Of a stretch of 57,301 nt of DNA, positions 1 to 9,307 are shown piece after piece (position 1 is the first letter of the stretch; each line of letters opens with the position of its first letter). The DNA is from a virus: IMG/VR virus record IMGVR_UViG_3300045738_002091, positions 1 to 57,301 of that record, one strand, 5' to 3'. A program made the position numbers and the translations under genes. The notes beneath the pieces are model-generated. The model did not search any database. It was not told the DNA's origin and saw only the letters and a list, made by a program, of their open reading frames with translations.

Positions 1-1
1 A

Positions 2-856
2 ATAATTTGTGAATCTAATTTCCAACCCAACAACATCAGGGAGGGGTCTGATATAAAGTTTGATATGGATGCAGAAAGTTATCAAATTTCCAAAGTTGAT
101 GATCTGTATTTTGTTATAAATTTTGATGCGGTTAATTCTAGTGGACTTATAGTTAAGGAGTCCGACGCAAAAAATCTTGTTTTGGGAGATGTAATAGATA
201 TCTCCTTTAAGGAATACCAAGTAAGCAAAAGCGCCGAAATCATATACTCCGGAGAAGGATACAAGATAGGAGATAGGCTTCTCATAGATGAGGGGACTGT
301 TCGAAAAGATTTAGCTACTGGAGAAAGTTTTTTCGCAGAACTTGAAGTTTTATCTGTTAACGAAGAAGGAGGAGTTAAAGAACTAAAAATAAATAAAAAC
401 GGAAACTACTTGGAAATTCCAGAGGGCAGTTTACTTTTGGCTTGGACGCCAAAAGGGGGAACAGGAGAGCATTTAGAAATTAACGTTTATTTTTCTTCTC
501 ATTCTAAAAGAAGTGCATTTAAAAGAGAAATCATAAGTCTTTCTAAACTGGATGATGGAGCTTTTTATGCTGATTTAAACGCCCCTCTTTCAGAAGAGAT
601 AAGAACAGGTAAAATTTCATCAAAGAAAAAAGTAATAACAATTTCCATTCCGTATTTGTCTGAAACAAAAAATTCTCAACTTTTCGGAATAGTGCAAGAT
701 TTCACACAAAACTATAGGCTCCCACTTATGCTGGGAAACAGTTTAAACGCAGCGTTTATTTTTAATAAGGCCATGAAGTTAGCTGATCAAGAAATCGCAT
801 TATTGAAAGATAGAATAGAAAAACTTGAATCTATAATTCATAAGAAGGATAATTAA
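2..856 (+). CDS. Structural-type phage protein, 3' part (5' end outside window)
   Basis: The reading frame is open to the left edge of the window, so the ATG at 65 is probably internal and the true start lies upstream. The visible part is about 284 codons. It contains a GEGYKIGD motif (about 60 residues after the ATG at 65) of the G-x-GY type, which recurs in beta-rich phage structural proteins and has a counterpart (GGSGYTEPP) in the convergent neighbour at 831-1715. The last 25 or so residues (ADQEIALLKDRIEKLE) look like a short coiled coil. Its 3' end overlaps the 3' end of the minus-strand gene by 26 bp, with no room for a terminator. I do not recognise a specific family. A virion or tail-associated role is inferred only from the motif and the adjacent tail-tip operon. 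Confidence 0.7.
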   Translation: MICESNFQPNNIREGSDIKFDMDAESYQISKVDDLYFVINFDAVNSSGLIVKESDAKNLVLGDVIDISFKEYQVSKSAEIIYSGEGYKIGDRLLIDEGTVRKDLATGESFFAELEVLSVNEEGGVKELKINKNGNYLEIPEGSLLLAWTPKGGTGEHLEINVYFSSHSKRSAFKREIISLSKLDDGAFYADLNAPLSEEIRTGKISSKKKVITISIPYLSETKNSQLFGIVQDFTQNYRLPLMLGNSLNAAFIFNKAMKLADQEIALLKDRIEKLESIIHKKDN

Positions 857-1715
857 AATCCTCTAATTTCAATAGGTGTTTTGTGTCATTGTAAATTCTA
901 GCTTCAACCTTCGCTCGGGTTCCGGTTTTAAGTTCGGGAAGGGAAATTGTTAAATAATATTCTCCCATAAATCCACATCCTGCGGTTATCACTTTTACTT
1001 CTTTTAATTTACCGTTTTCTATGACGGTTTCACATTTTGGTGGAAATACCATATTACGCTTACAACTAAACTCTATTGTTGGAGGCTCAGTATATCCTGA
1101 TCCTCCATCGACTACTTCTATGTCCAGTATATTATAATACGGTGTGTATTCCATAGCGTCTATTATTGTATATTTTTTATTAAATGAATCTCTATGAGCA
1201 ATTTGTTGAGATACAGAAAAAGCATCAAAACTATCAACAATTCCTATTGGATTCCCATTCTCGTCTCTTTGAGTATATGCATCTTTTAATCCTATTGCTT
1301 CTGCAAACTTCATGAGAATAAAATTTGGCAAATCTCTCAGGAATTTTTTTTGCATTGTTATATTTTTTAATTTTTTTTCGTCTCCCTCTTCTAAGTAGCG
1401 CATGAATAGAAGATCCAGCCCTTTGAACAGATCTTCTCTCTGCGGTATCCAAATGGAAAAATGTAGTTCTATTATATGCGAACGATCAAAGATTAGTTCG
1501 CCCTCCTTGAGGGCTAGACAACTTATATAAAATTCTGGCAATTGGCAATTTTCAAGCTCTCTATAAAAGATCTTAATCGAATCTTCTTTTGTCAAACCAA
1601 GCATCAGAATTCGCTCTCTTATAAGGGCCTCGTTGTCATCATCATCTTCAACCGGAATGAAAACAGAATTGAATTCTCCATCTTTTTCATAAAAAATTAT
1701 TAAAAATTTATCCAT
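831..1715 (-). CDS. Phage protein with GxGY beta motif, trailing the tail-tip operon
   Basis: This 294-residue protein is the last gene of the minus-strand tail operon; its ATG lies one base after the TAG stop of the J homologue. The N-terminal 180 residues are charged and unassigned. Residues about 200-280 carry DGGSGYTEPPTIEF, an arrangement common in beta-rich phage structural proteins (G-x-GY-x-x-PP, followed by a variable strand and a second glycine-rich turn, here TAGCGF). Family recognition stops there. Lambda-like phages often have tail accessory or fibre genes downstream of J, so a tail role is the natural inference. The 3' end overlaps the convergent gene by 26 bp. Confidence 0.75.
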   Translation of the reverse strand: MDKFLIIFYEKDGEFNSVFIPVEDDDDNEALIRERILMLGLTKEDSIKIFYRELENCQLPEFYISCLALKEGELIFDRSHIIELHFSIWIPQREDLFKGLDLLFMRYLEEGDEKKLKNITMQKKFLRDLPNFILMKFAEAIGLKDAYTQRDENGNPIGIVDSFDAFSVSQQIAHRDSFNKKYTIIDAMEYTPYYNILDIEVVDGGSGYTEPPTIEFSCKRNMVFPPKCETVIENGKLKEVKVITAGCGFMGEYYLTISLPELKTGTRAKVEARIYNDTKHLLKLEDFNYPSYEL

Positions 1716-1716
1716 T

Positions 1717-4700
1717 CTATTTCTTTATTGTAAGGCCCCTAAGGACAAGAGAGACGGTTCTCCATATAAATGTACAAGCAGTCTTTAGATTCCTATTTTT
1801 TCCCGTTGCGAAATCTATGTAATTTTGAAATATTTTGTATGCGTCTTCATGTTCGCCACTTGCGATAAAAGCCTTGGCACTTTCTCGATAACCCCTTCGG
1901 AATGCTTCTCCATACCAAGTGTTATGAAAATATTTTATACACCAACGAATGGCTTCTTGTCTTTGGCTCTCTGTGAAAGCGCCTGTTTCAACAGCGTGGC
2001 TTGCAATTACGCATTTGCTCTGGCTACCAGCATTGAAGTCAAGACTATAAGTACCTATATCGGTGGTAATCGAAGTTGGTGTCATGCTCGTACTTCTATC
2101 ATATACGTATGCATAACTCTGAGAGAGCCAAGTTGAATCTGCATTTGGTCCAACTTGACTAGGTAGGGGAATACCCTTCAATTTATTCATCTTGGTTCCC
2201 AAGAGAACTCCCGCGAAAAAACAACCGTGAAGTGGAGCACCGCCATATCCCCCTAAGGATATATCTCCTATCTCAAAATACTCTTTTGTTCTCTCCCCCA
2301 GTGAAAATCGTACTCCACTGGTTCCACCGAAAGTCGGAACGGGCTTGGTAAGAGAATAATAATTACTCCTCATTGGATCGGGAGAAAACGTGACAAATAC
2401 CTCATACAATGAGCTAGGTAACGGACTTGAAAACCAAAACCTTCTTCCTGATCGAGTTGCATCGATTGTGAAAACTTTGTAAGCTGTTCCATCACCCTTA
2501 CCTCCCATTCTCTTTGCTTGTCTAATATTGTAATTAGCTCCATGATTCACAAATTCTGTTTTAGAAATATTGGCAGAATGATAGTGTAATTCTCTTCTCG
2601 CATTTGCATTTATATTATAATAAATCCAAGCTCTCCATTTTAATGACCCTTCTAGAAATGAGTTTCTGCTCATTACCCTTACGACTCTCTCAGACCAAAC
2701 GACTTTTCGAAGTAACGTTTTCTTTGCGGGGGCTACATCAAGTGTCGAAATCCAAAACTGATCAATAAAACCAACACTAACGAAAAGATGAGGAGTCACC
2801 CCCTCCATTGCTATGTCATCTACAAATGCTTCTTTGCCTATGTCTACGAAAGGGGTTTTTATGCTAAATGCAAGGTTGGCGTCTTCTGATAGTCCTTCAG
2901 AAAAGAATATGTAACTGGATGGAAAAGAAGCTTCTGGTAATTTTATTCTAGTAGAAATTGAGTCGGTTAAACTATCCCCCTCGAAAGCTGTCAACATGTC
3001 TGGTATATCTGATGCTACAAAAGAGCCTTTAGAAACAATAAATACGGCACACCTTAGGTCAGGCTGATCACCCAGAATGGGTGGATCGGCATCATCTTTT
3101 TCCACCACGAGATTCACTGATCCGTCCTCTTCAAGCCACATATCAGTACAGAAATTTGGGTCAGTGGTATTTTCACAAGTTTCTACTACTGCTCCTTCTG
3201 GCGTACCATATCTGTCTGTTAAATTTACGCTGGGGAATGGTTCATTATTTACATAAAGTATGTCATATCCGGGATTATTAGTGTAGGTAGAATCTGATGT
3301 AACGTCACCAGCTTCATTTCTTATAATTTGTCCTCCCGCAGAAGAATAACCATTTGGGTCTACTCCTTCCACAACTACATCCATAGTTCTATATGGGGAT
3401 ATTCCATCCCCTATGGTCGTTCCCATGTCAGGATCATCGGGTATGGCAGCATTTTCGGCAATGCTCAAGGTATCGCTGAACCTCGTGGCCGCAACATCTA
3501 CCCTTTCGAAAAGTAAATTCGTGCTGGGATTAGCAGCGGTTGGTCCGGTTGTTTCTCTGTATGATACCCTATATGTAAAATCGTTTGGAATGGATATTCC
3601 CCCATATCCGTCTTGTTCTAATGCGTCCAGTAATGCTGCTGAAAAACTAGCATCCCACCCCACATCTATATTTGCAGTGATATATTCACCATTGGAATCT
3701 TTTTGACCGTGTCTATTTGTAGCGCCCTCTGCTAGGATTTCACCTTCTAGCGCTAAGGAACTTATCACCAAATCAAGGATCAAAAAAACACCTGTAATAT
3801 CGATAGTCGTATAAACAAATTCGGTTAAACTTGGAGAACATTGGCCAGCCCTATTTACCGCATATGCTCTAATATAAAATCTTCCATTCGTCATTGGAAC
3901 GTAAAGTGTAGCTGTATTGGGATGACTCACAAAACCCAGAAAAAATTCGTTATTTGGAAGGAAACCATATGGGTCATCTGTAAAATCAGTAGAGGCATTA
4001 AAATCGTTGCTTCCGTCATCTCCTAACTCGGCTCTCTTTATGTAAAATTTATAACCCATCAACTTGCCGAGCAGGGCTTCTTGATCGGCAACAGAGCTTT
4101 TTTCGACAGTAATATCTATTTTATATGCATGTGTATTTGATATTGCTGTTGCTGTTGCTCTAATGCCATTTGGCTTGGTGGGAAACAGGGCCATCGATGG
4201 GGACACCTCCTCATACAAATCATCGATAAGGGGATATTTTTCTGGAGCATATTCAATTGCGTTGATATTGTATCTAAATTGTTCTTTTTCCTGAACGGTT
4301 ATAACCCTAAATCTTTCTAAATCATCTATTTCTCTGGTTTCTCCAGTCACTTCTATTGTCCAAATAAAAGAGTCTGGTTTTGGTTCTATAAATCCGCTTT
4401 CGACACCATTATCTAATAGCACATTTCCATTGTTATCATAAAGCAACCCACTAAACCCTGTTACATTGTATGTTTCGCCATCAAAAACATTTATTCCTTC
4501 GGAATAATTACCAGTTAAATTAATAACGCTAACATAATCACCTTCGTCGCCGCCGCTTTGTTGATAAGAATGAAGAACGCCCTCAGCCCCGGTATGTATA
4601 ACGTCTGATTTGTTAAATTGGAATTCCTGTATGGCTGGCCTATGAAGATAATTTTGTGCCGCCACACTACCATCTATCCTTGTATTAATTGAATCGACAT

Positions 4701-6999
4701 AAGACGGTGGGGTTAACACCTTCAGAGTAAAGAATTCTTTACCCTCTATTATCGCAGTGTCCCTAATAAATCCCGATATAGATTGATCCAAATATACCCA
4801 TGAAGGTGCATCAGTTTCACCCGTGGCAACGTCTATTCTGGGACTCCGACCTCCCTGCCTGTTTTTGAGAAAAGTATCATAACTGGTTCTATGAATATCT
4901 GACACGCCAATAACATCCCCCGGAGAAATATACGCTCCTTCAATTCCGGCAGAAAATGCTATATTTTGAGTCTCCAAAGATTCAGTCAGTAAAACATATT
5001 TTGCTAATCTTCTTGCTTGGCTTCTTGTCACACATCCGAAAGCTGTAAGATCCTTTACTCTAGTACCATATTTTTTTATACCGCCAACCTCTTCTACATA
5101 TTCAAGCTGAGGTTTATAATGTTCAAATTTATCATTGTATTTAACAATACATACTGTGTGTCTGGCTTTTCTTCCTGAATTGCTATATACGAATTTTCCA
5201 TCTATCACATTTGCATTAGAAAATGTGTATTGTGTTTCTTTCGGAGAATCGAACGTAGCTTGTAATTTCCCTCCTTGATAATAAGAAAGCCCTCTAAATA
5301 TAGAAGCAAAAGAATTTATTATACCATAGGCATCATCTCGCGTTGTCACTGCTACGTTACAAGCAAATCTTGGTTCGCCTTGGGCGGTTCCATCACGATT
5401 TGTTAATCCGTTCGGAACCATTTCGTCACAATATTTGGATATTTCATATAGTGTCCATTTGTCTATGTTATTTTCCTCCATATATTTTCCCAGTCCATAT
5501 CGTATATTGGTAATCAAGTCATAAAATATCCAAACTGGGTTATCGGTCCATTGTTTAAGTATCGTCCCATCACTTCTTCTTTTCCAATCGCCATTCCAGT
5601 CTTCCGTAGTGCTTCCGTCGCCTATGCGATTTCCATTCTCGTCATAAGCCTCGTCCACCGTTGGATCGTGGCCTTCTGGGGGCGAATTGCGAATACTTCC
5701 ATAAGTTTTTAGTATCGGGTTATAATTGTTTGGAACCTTTACCTTAATTCCTTTGGTCATGAAAGTTCTTTTTGGAATGGCCGAAAAAGAATCTGCCCTG
5801 AATCTGCTTCTTACATATGCGCTATTTGGATAACAATATTTTTCATTATATATCTCTATGATCGAATCTACCGATGTCTGATTTGCTGCGTGAGTCCCGA
5901 AACTGTCCCAAGTTTCTCTATAGACGGCAACCTTCCACCCAAGAAAAGATGGATGCTCCATGTCTGGTCTAAATTTTGATTCGTCTATTTCTACGGACGT
6001 TTCTCTCAAATATCCCGCCCGAACCACTCCATAAATTGATTCCAAGGAAACATTTGACGTGCTTTGGCTTGTAAGATTTCCGTTAGAATCTCTTTCCCAA
6101 AAATCTACATTTTTTTCGTCGTCCCCAAAATAAGGTCTGTAGTCAATCCTATAAGTTATGTAGTCACCCTTTATATCTCCTTTTCCAATCGCTGGCCTAT
6201 CGCCCTGATAATTAAACGGCCCACCGAGTTCTCTTCTAAATAGGGAACTAACTCTTATAACTACTTTAAATGAGGTGCAGTGTTTATTTAAAATTTTATA
6301 AAATTTAGCCTGATCTCTTCCTTGGGAATCTTCACCAGCTTTTAATTCCATGTTGTCAGGATTGTAAGAATCCTGATCAGTAGATGTTTTTTTGTATTGG
6401 ATTTCAGGACCAAAAAGTCTTTCGCCAATGGTTTTGATGACCTGAAGTTTATCAAGCGGATTGTCAGTAACCGCATCAGCCAAGCCAATAGCCTCTCCAC
6501 GAGGTTCTCCGAGGGTAAATGCAAAGTCTGTATCTCGATAATTTAGATACGCCTGTCGGGTCATAATTTCTACATCGTTATAATATACAGACCTTAAATA
6601 ACCGGATACATGAGCTTCGCTGCTCCCTGCTGAAATTGGAATAAATGGTGAAAATTTAGCCGATTCGTAACCTGTTTCTCCGACTATGGAAGTATACGCA
6701 TATTCACCAGAGGTTATCCCCTCTATTGGTCCTTCACTAAGTAGATCTATCGTTTCAAGAATACTTAGCGATAGAGCGCCCGGAGGTTTACCCGCATCTG
6801 TGCGTACCTTGGATCTTTTCCATTCTGCTTTTTCTATTCTCCTATCTATGCCGACTGGTTCTTCTGTCGAGTCTCTGGGCGAGGGCGATGGGGGAGGACC
6901 ACCAAACCATCTGTGAAACTCAACGTCGTCTTGGATGAGGTGAAACTGACCAGAATTATCTCCTGAATTACCGCTATATTTTATGTCTATTTTATTCAT
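1717..6999 (-). CDS. J: Tail tip attachment / host specificity protein (lambda J-like)
   Basis: This 1760-residue protein is a central tail-tip (hub) protein of the lambda J family. The N-terminal half has the expected signatures: LSEGPIEGI near residue 90, a YYNDVEI-type segment near 140, and a middle block with FACNVAVTTRDDAYGIINS, an RGLSYYQGGKLQ segment and SPGDVIGVSD that matches the conserved J core. After the core come fibronectin-like beta domains and a long divergent C-terminal region that would contact the host receptor. It is about 1.5 times as long as lambda J (1132 residues), and the surplus is C-terminal. The start ATG at 6999 overlaps the upstream K-like gene by 8 bp. The gene order M-L-K-I-K'-J supports the assignment strongly. 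Confidence 0.93.
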   Translation of the reverse strand: MNKIDIKYSGNSGDNSGQFHLIQDDVEFHRWFGGPPPSPSPRDSTEEPVGIDRRIEKAEWKRSKVRTDAGKPPGALSLSILETIDLLSEGPIEGITSGEYAYTSIVGETGYESAKFSPFIPISAGSSEAHVSGYLRSVYYNDVEIMTRQAYLNYRDTDFAFTLGEPRGEAIGLADAVTDNPLDKLQVIKTIGERLFGPEIQYKKTSTDQDSYNPDNMELKAGEDSQGRDQAKFYKILNKHCTSFKVVIRVSSLFRRELGGPFNYQGDRPAIGKGDIKGDYITYRIDYRPYFGDDEKNVDFWERDSNGNLTSQSTSNVSLESIYGVVRAGYLRETSVEIDESKFRPDMEHPSFLGWKVAVYRETWDSFGTHAANQTSVDSIIEIYNEKYCYPNSAYVRSRFRADSFSAIPKRTFMTKGIKVKVPNNYNPILKTYGSIRNSPPEGHDPTVDEAYDENGNRIGDGSTTEDWNGDWKRRSDGTILKQWTDNPVWIFYDLITNIRYGLGKYMEENNIDKWTLYEISKYCDEMVPNGLTNRDGTAQGEPRFACNVAVTTRDDAYGIINSFASIFRGLSYYQGGKLQATFDSPKETQYTFSNANVIDGKFVYSNSGRKARHTVCIVKYNDKFEHYKPQLEYVEEVGGIKKYGTRVKDLTAFGCVTRSQARRLAKYVLLTESLETQNIAFSAGIEGAYISPGDVIGVSDIHRTSYDTFLKNRQGGRSPRIDVATGETDAPSWVYLDQSISGFIRDTAIIEGKEFFTLKVLTPPSYVDSINTRIDGSVAAQNYLHRPAIQEFQFNKSDVIHTGAEGVLHSYQQSGGDEGDYVSVINLTGNYSEGINVFDGETYNVTGFSGLLYDNNGNVLLDNGVESGFIEPKPDSFIWTIEVTGETREIDDLERFRVITVQEKEQFRYNINAIEYAPEKYPLIDDLYEEVSPSMALFPTKPNGIRATATAISNTHAYKIDITVEKSSVADQEALLGKLMGYKFYIKRAELGDDGSNDFNASTDFTDDPYGFLPNNEFFLGFVSHPNTATLYVPMTNGRFYIRAYAVNRAGQCSPSLTEFVYTTIDITGVFLILDLVISSLALEGEILAEGATNRHGQKDSNGEYITANIDVGWDASFSAALLDALEQDGYGGISIPNDFTYRVSYRETTGPTAANPSTNLLFERVDVAATRFSDTLSIAENAAIPDDPDMGTTIGDGISPYRTMDVVVEGVDPNGYSSAGGQIIRNEAGDVTSDSTYTNNPGYDILYVNNEPFPSVNLTDRYGTPEGAVVETCENTTDPNFCTDMWLEEDGSVNLVVEKDDADPPILGDQPDLRCAVFIVSKGSFVASDIPDMLTAFEGDSLTDSISTRIKLPEASFPSSYIFFSEGLSEDANLAFSIKTPFVDIGKEAFVDDIAMEGVTPHLFVSVGFIDQFWISTLDVAPAKKTLLRKVVWSERVVRVMSRNSFLEGSLKWRAWIYYNINANARRELHYHSANISKTEFVNHGANYNIRQAKRMGGKGDGTAYKVFTIDATRSGRRFWFSSPLPSSLYEVFVTFSPDPMRSNYYSLTKPVPTFGGTSGVRFSLGERTKEYFEIGDISLGGYGGAPLHGCFFAGVLLGTKMNKLKGIPLPSQVGPNADSTWLSQSYAYVYDRSTSMTPTSITTDIGTYSLDFNAGSQSKCVIASHAVETGAFTESQRQEAIRWCIKYFHNTWYGEAFRRGYRESAKAFIASGEHEDAYKIFQNYIDFATGKNRNLKTACTFIWRTVSLVLRGLTIKK

Positions 7000-7924
7000 T
7001 AAATAAGGGCTTTAAAATTTTACGAACAAATGACCTCAAGGGTGCATCAGTATTATACCCCAAAGAGTCCAACTTATCTATTCTAGATTTTTCTTGATAG
7101 GGGTGATGAAGAATAGAGTCATTACCTAAATATATTCCAAAATGTGCTGGGTAATTTATATCCCATTGATCTTGACCTTCGCCTCCCAAGATCAACAAAT
7201 TATGTTTTTCAAGATTTTTTACTAATTTGAATTTAGATTTAGTTAACAAATCGACATAATAATTTTGCATGGTTTTTTTATTTAGTCCTTCTCTAAGCTT
7301 TACGCATTCCCAAGTTCCTTTTTTTTGATGTGGGTTATAATGACCCTTAGGTATCGCCTTTTTATAGAGAATTTTTAAATTAGTGTATTTGAATTTTAAA
7401 CCCGTAGGAAAAAATTCAGAAAGATCACTTATCTCTTTCTTCGTCAAGGTTTGACCACTTGCGTCAAGCACATTCGCATCTTCGAGTTCTTCCAGATAAA
7501 CATTAAAATATTTTTGATAATAATCTTCGACCAATTCACTATCTGCAAAGATGCCTAAGCAATAATTTCTTCCGACAAAAGGAGCTACCCATCCTCTTGG
7601 CTCATAAACTTTGAATGTTTCATTTTCCAAGCAGTATAAAATCAATTTTAACTTGAGTTTTTCACTTACGTATTTGTCTTCCCAGCTAAAACTGTCCTGT
7701 TTTCCGCTTGGATGAGAATGATAAAAATAAACCAATTCGCTTCCTTTGGATTTTGAAATGATTTCGTCCCTTGACAGAAGGCAATGTTTTTCAGGCGTAG
7801 GAGAGATATTTTTGCAACGCTCTGCTATGAGGCCAAATGAATTTTTGACAATAATGCCCCCACACTCATGAGGCTGTGACTCTTCTGCATGTGCTTTAAT
7901 AAATTTTTTAACTGTTTCATTCAT
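6992..7924 (-). CDS. Second K-like tail assembly protein: JAMM plus degenerate NlpC/P60 domain
   Basis: This 310-residue protein has the lambda K two-domain plan. The N-terminal JAB/MPN domain keeps a JAMM-type metal site (E20, then H69-S-H71-P, S80 and D83, with one extra residue compared with the usual spacing). The C-terminal part aligns with the NlpC/P60 domain of the K protein two genes upstream: GRN..., ..DYY and the H-containing YPAHFGIYLGND block are shared. The position of the catalytic cysteine holds Asp128 instead (FADSE here, NDCFS in the other copy). The only nearby Cys is at 122, out of register. A 70-residue insertion follows. The cell-wall peptidase half is therefore probably inactive and may be structural in the tail tip. 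It lies between I and J, where lambda has no K. Confidence 0.85.
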   Translation of the reverse strand: MNETVKKFIKAHAEESQPHECGGIIVKNSFGLIAERCKNISPTPEKHCLLSRDEIISKSKGSELVYFYHSHPSGKQDSFSWEDKYVSEKLKLKLILYCLENETFKVYEPRGWVAPFVGRNYCLGIFADSELVEDYYQKYFNVYLEELEDANVLDASGQTLTKKEISDLSEFFPTGLKFKYTNLKILYKKAIPKGHYNPHQKKGTWECVKLREGLNKKTMQNYYVDLLTKSKFKLVKNLEKHNLLILGGEGQDQWDINYPAHFGIYLGNDSILHHPYQEKSRIDKLDSLGYNTDAPLRSFVRKILKPLFNE

Positions 7925-7931
7925 GGGATTA

Positions 7932-8597
7932 CTATGATGTCATTAATCCGTCTCCTGCCGTGATGTGAGTTATATCTCCGTATTGTCCGATTACGTTACT
8001 CCCAGCTAAAATTTCACCGTATATAATAGGTATGGGATTTCCTTCCCTGACAATATTCACTGGACCGTTAAATAGGTAAGAACCTTGTGTCATACCTGCA
8101 ATTTTTTCTATCTTGTCAAATTCGGGGGGCTGCATCATCATCATGGCCAACCCAGAACCCACAAGCGCTGCTCCAGCAGCAAATACCATCATTGCTACAA
8201 TCTGTCCCCCCGGAACAAAAAAGGAAGCTACCATTAATAATGCCCCGAGAATGGTCATTCCGCCCCCATCTCCAGACCCTTCGATTATGGGAATGATATC
8301 TATTGTTTTTAAATTCTTTGTCCTAAGGACAATATTTGAGTTCATAAGTATTCCTATGTCTTTTTCGAGGGTTCTTTCTGTATTTCCTAGTTCTCCATTC
8401 ATCATTAGTTCTTCTCCGTTAATCAAAACGGAAAATCTTGTATTGGATTTTTGCCCTTCTAAAAAAAGCCTGTTAAGTTTATTTTGAGTTTTTACATTTA
8501 TTGCGTGTAAGGCTTCGCTTGCAGAAGCAACGCAAATATCCCATTGGTTTTTTCCAAGTGATTTACCTAGTCCTCCATGAAATTTTATTCTTGTCAT
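7932..8597 (-). CDS. I: Tail assembly protein I-like (ubiquitin-like fold plus hydrophobic Gly/Ala segment)
   Basis: About 221 residues from the ATG at 8597. This start overlaps the TGA of the upstream K gene in an ATGA junction; a longer frame to 8699 would lie inside that gene and is unlikely. The N-terminal 100 residues (GGLGKSLG... RFSVLINGEEL) fit the ubiquitin-like domain of lambda I. Next come a Gly-rich linker (GSGDGGG), a strongly hydrophobic Ala/Gly/Met stretch (about residues 112-155), and a conserved ending with a NGPVN block followed by PIPIIYGEILAGS, the family hallmark. In lambda-type tails I acts with K, L and J in tail-tip assembly. The MMMM run before the final domain is unusual but fits the hydrophobic segment. 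Confidence 0.88.
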   Translation of the reverse strand: MTRIKFHGGLGKSLGKNQWDICVASASEALHAINVKTQNKLNRLFLEGQKSNTRFSVLINGEELMMNGELGNTERTLEKDIGILMNSNIVLRTKNLKTIDIIPIIEGSGDGGGMTILGALLMVASFFVPGGQIVAMMVFAAGAALVGSGLAMMMMQPPEFDKIEKIAGMTQGSYLFNGPVNIVREGNPIPIIYGEILAGSNVIGQYGDITHITAGDGLMTS

Positions 8598-9307
8598 TTT
8601 ATTTTTTTGTTTCTTAGTGCAATTACGGTTCTTTTCTTCAAGGACGGAGAATATTCTTCTATACAGGAAAAACCATTTTCTGGGTGATGGAGTATACAAT
8701 CATTACCTATGTAAATAGCAGCATGAGAAGGAAATTCTTCCCCATATTTATTAATAATAAGGCCGTCTCCTTTTTTTATCTTTTTTTTATCCACTTCAAA
8801 AAACCCCTCTTTTTTAAAGTTTTTTTCGTATAGCCAAATATTAGAATAATTAACGGAAAAAGAATGATCTTTCCAACGCTTGCTTATTTTAATGTCGTGT
8901 TCTACTTCGTAATAATCTAAGCAAAGAGAGAAACAGTCGTTTACTCCTACTTCAAAATTTCTTCCTATTAAATCTATTTTTTTGCCCTTCGGAATATATT
9001 CTTTGAATTGATTTGTCTTAACATGATAGAGTAAATATCTTATATTTTGAGCTTCACTTTGTACCTTATCATGCTCTGAGAAATCATTGTTATCACCGAT
9101 ATGAGAGTGATATACAGAAATTATTTCTCCCAAGGTGGCAGCGTTGAGGTATTCTTTTGCGCTTATTTTAAAATGCTTATTTTTTAGAGAGGAAGAATTA
9201 ACACACCGAAATACAACCATTTCGTCAGTTTTTTGCACAAGAAAACCACAGCATTCATTTGGAAGCTCACTTCTTGCGTGTTTGATTATTTCTTTTTTAA
9301 CGATCAT
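8594..9307 (-). CDS. K: Tail assembly protein K-like (JAMM metalloprotease plus NlpC/P60 peptidase)
   Basis: This is a 237-residue protein from the ATG at 9307, which forms a TAATG junction with the stop of L. The N-terminal JAB/MPN domain has the canonical JAMM layout: E18 in NECCGF, H67-S-H69, S77 and D80. The C-terminal NlpC/P60 domain has catalytic Cys125 (GVNDCFSLCLDYY) and His195 (FPSHAAIYIGND). In lambda K this two-domain protein sits in the tail tip and is thought to cleave peptidoglycan during DNA entry. Both active sites look intact, unlike in the related protein at 6992-7924. It is smaller than the second copy because it lacks the mid-domain insertion. Confidence 0.92.
   Translation of the reverse strand: MIVKKEIIKHARSELPNECCGFLVQKTDEMVVFRCVNSSSLKNKHFKISAKEYLNAATLGEIISVYHSHIGDNNDFSEHDKVQSEAQNIRYLLYHVKTNQFKEYIPKGKKIDLIGRNFEVGVNDCFSLCLDYYEVEHDIKISKRWKDHSFSVNYSNIWLYEKNFKKEGFFEVDKKKIKKGDGLIINKYGEEFPSHAAIYIGNDCILHHPENGFSCIEEYSPSLKKRTVIALRNKKIK

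Noticed and set aside
8597-8699. Longer starts for the I homologue (8699), K (9358) and M (11158)
   Set aside because: Each would begin inside the neighbouring gene; the chosen ATGs lie at ATGA, TAATG or purine-run positions and match family N-termini.
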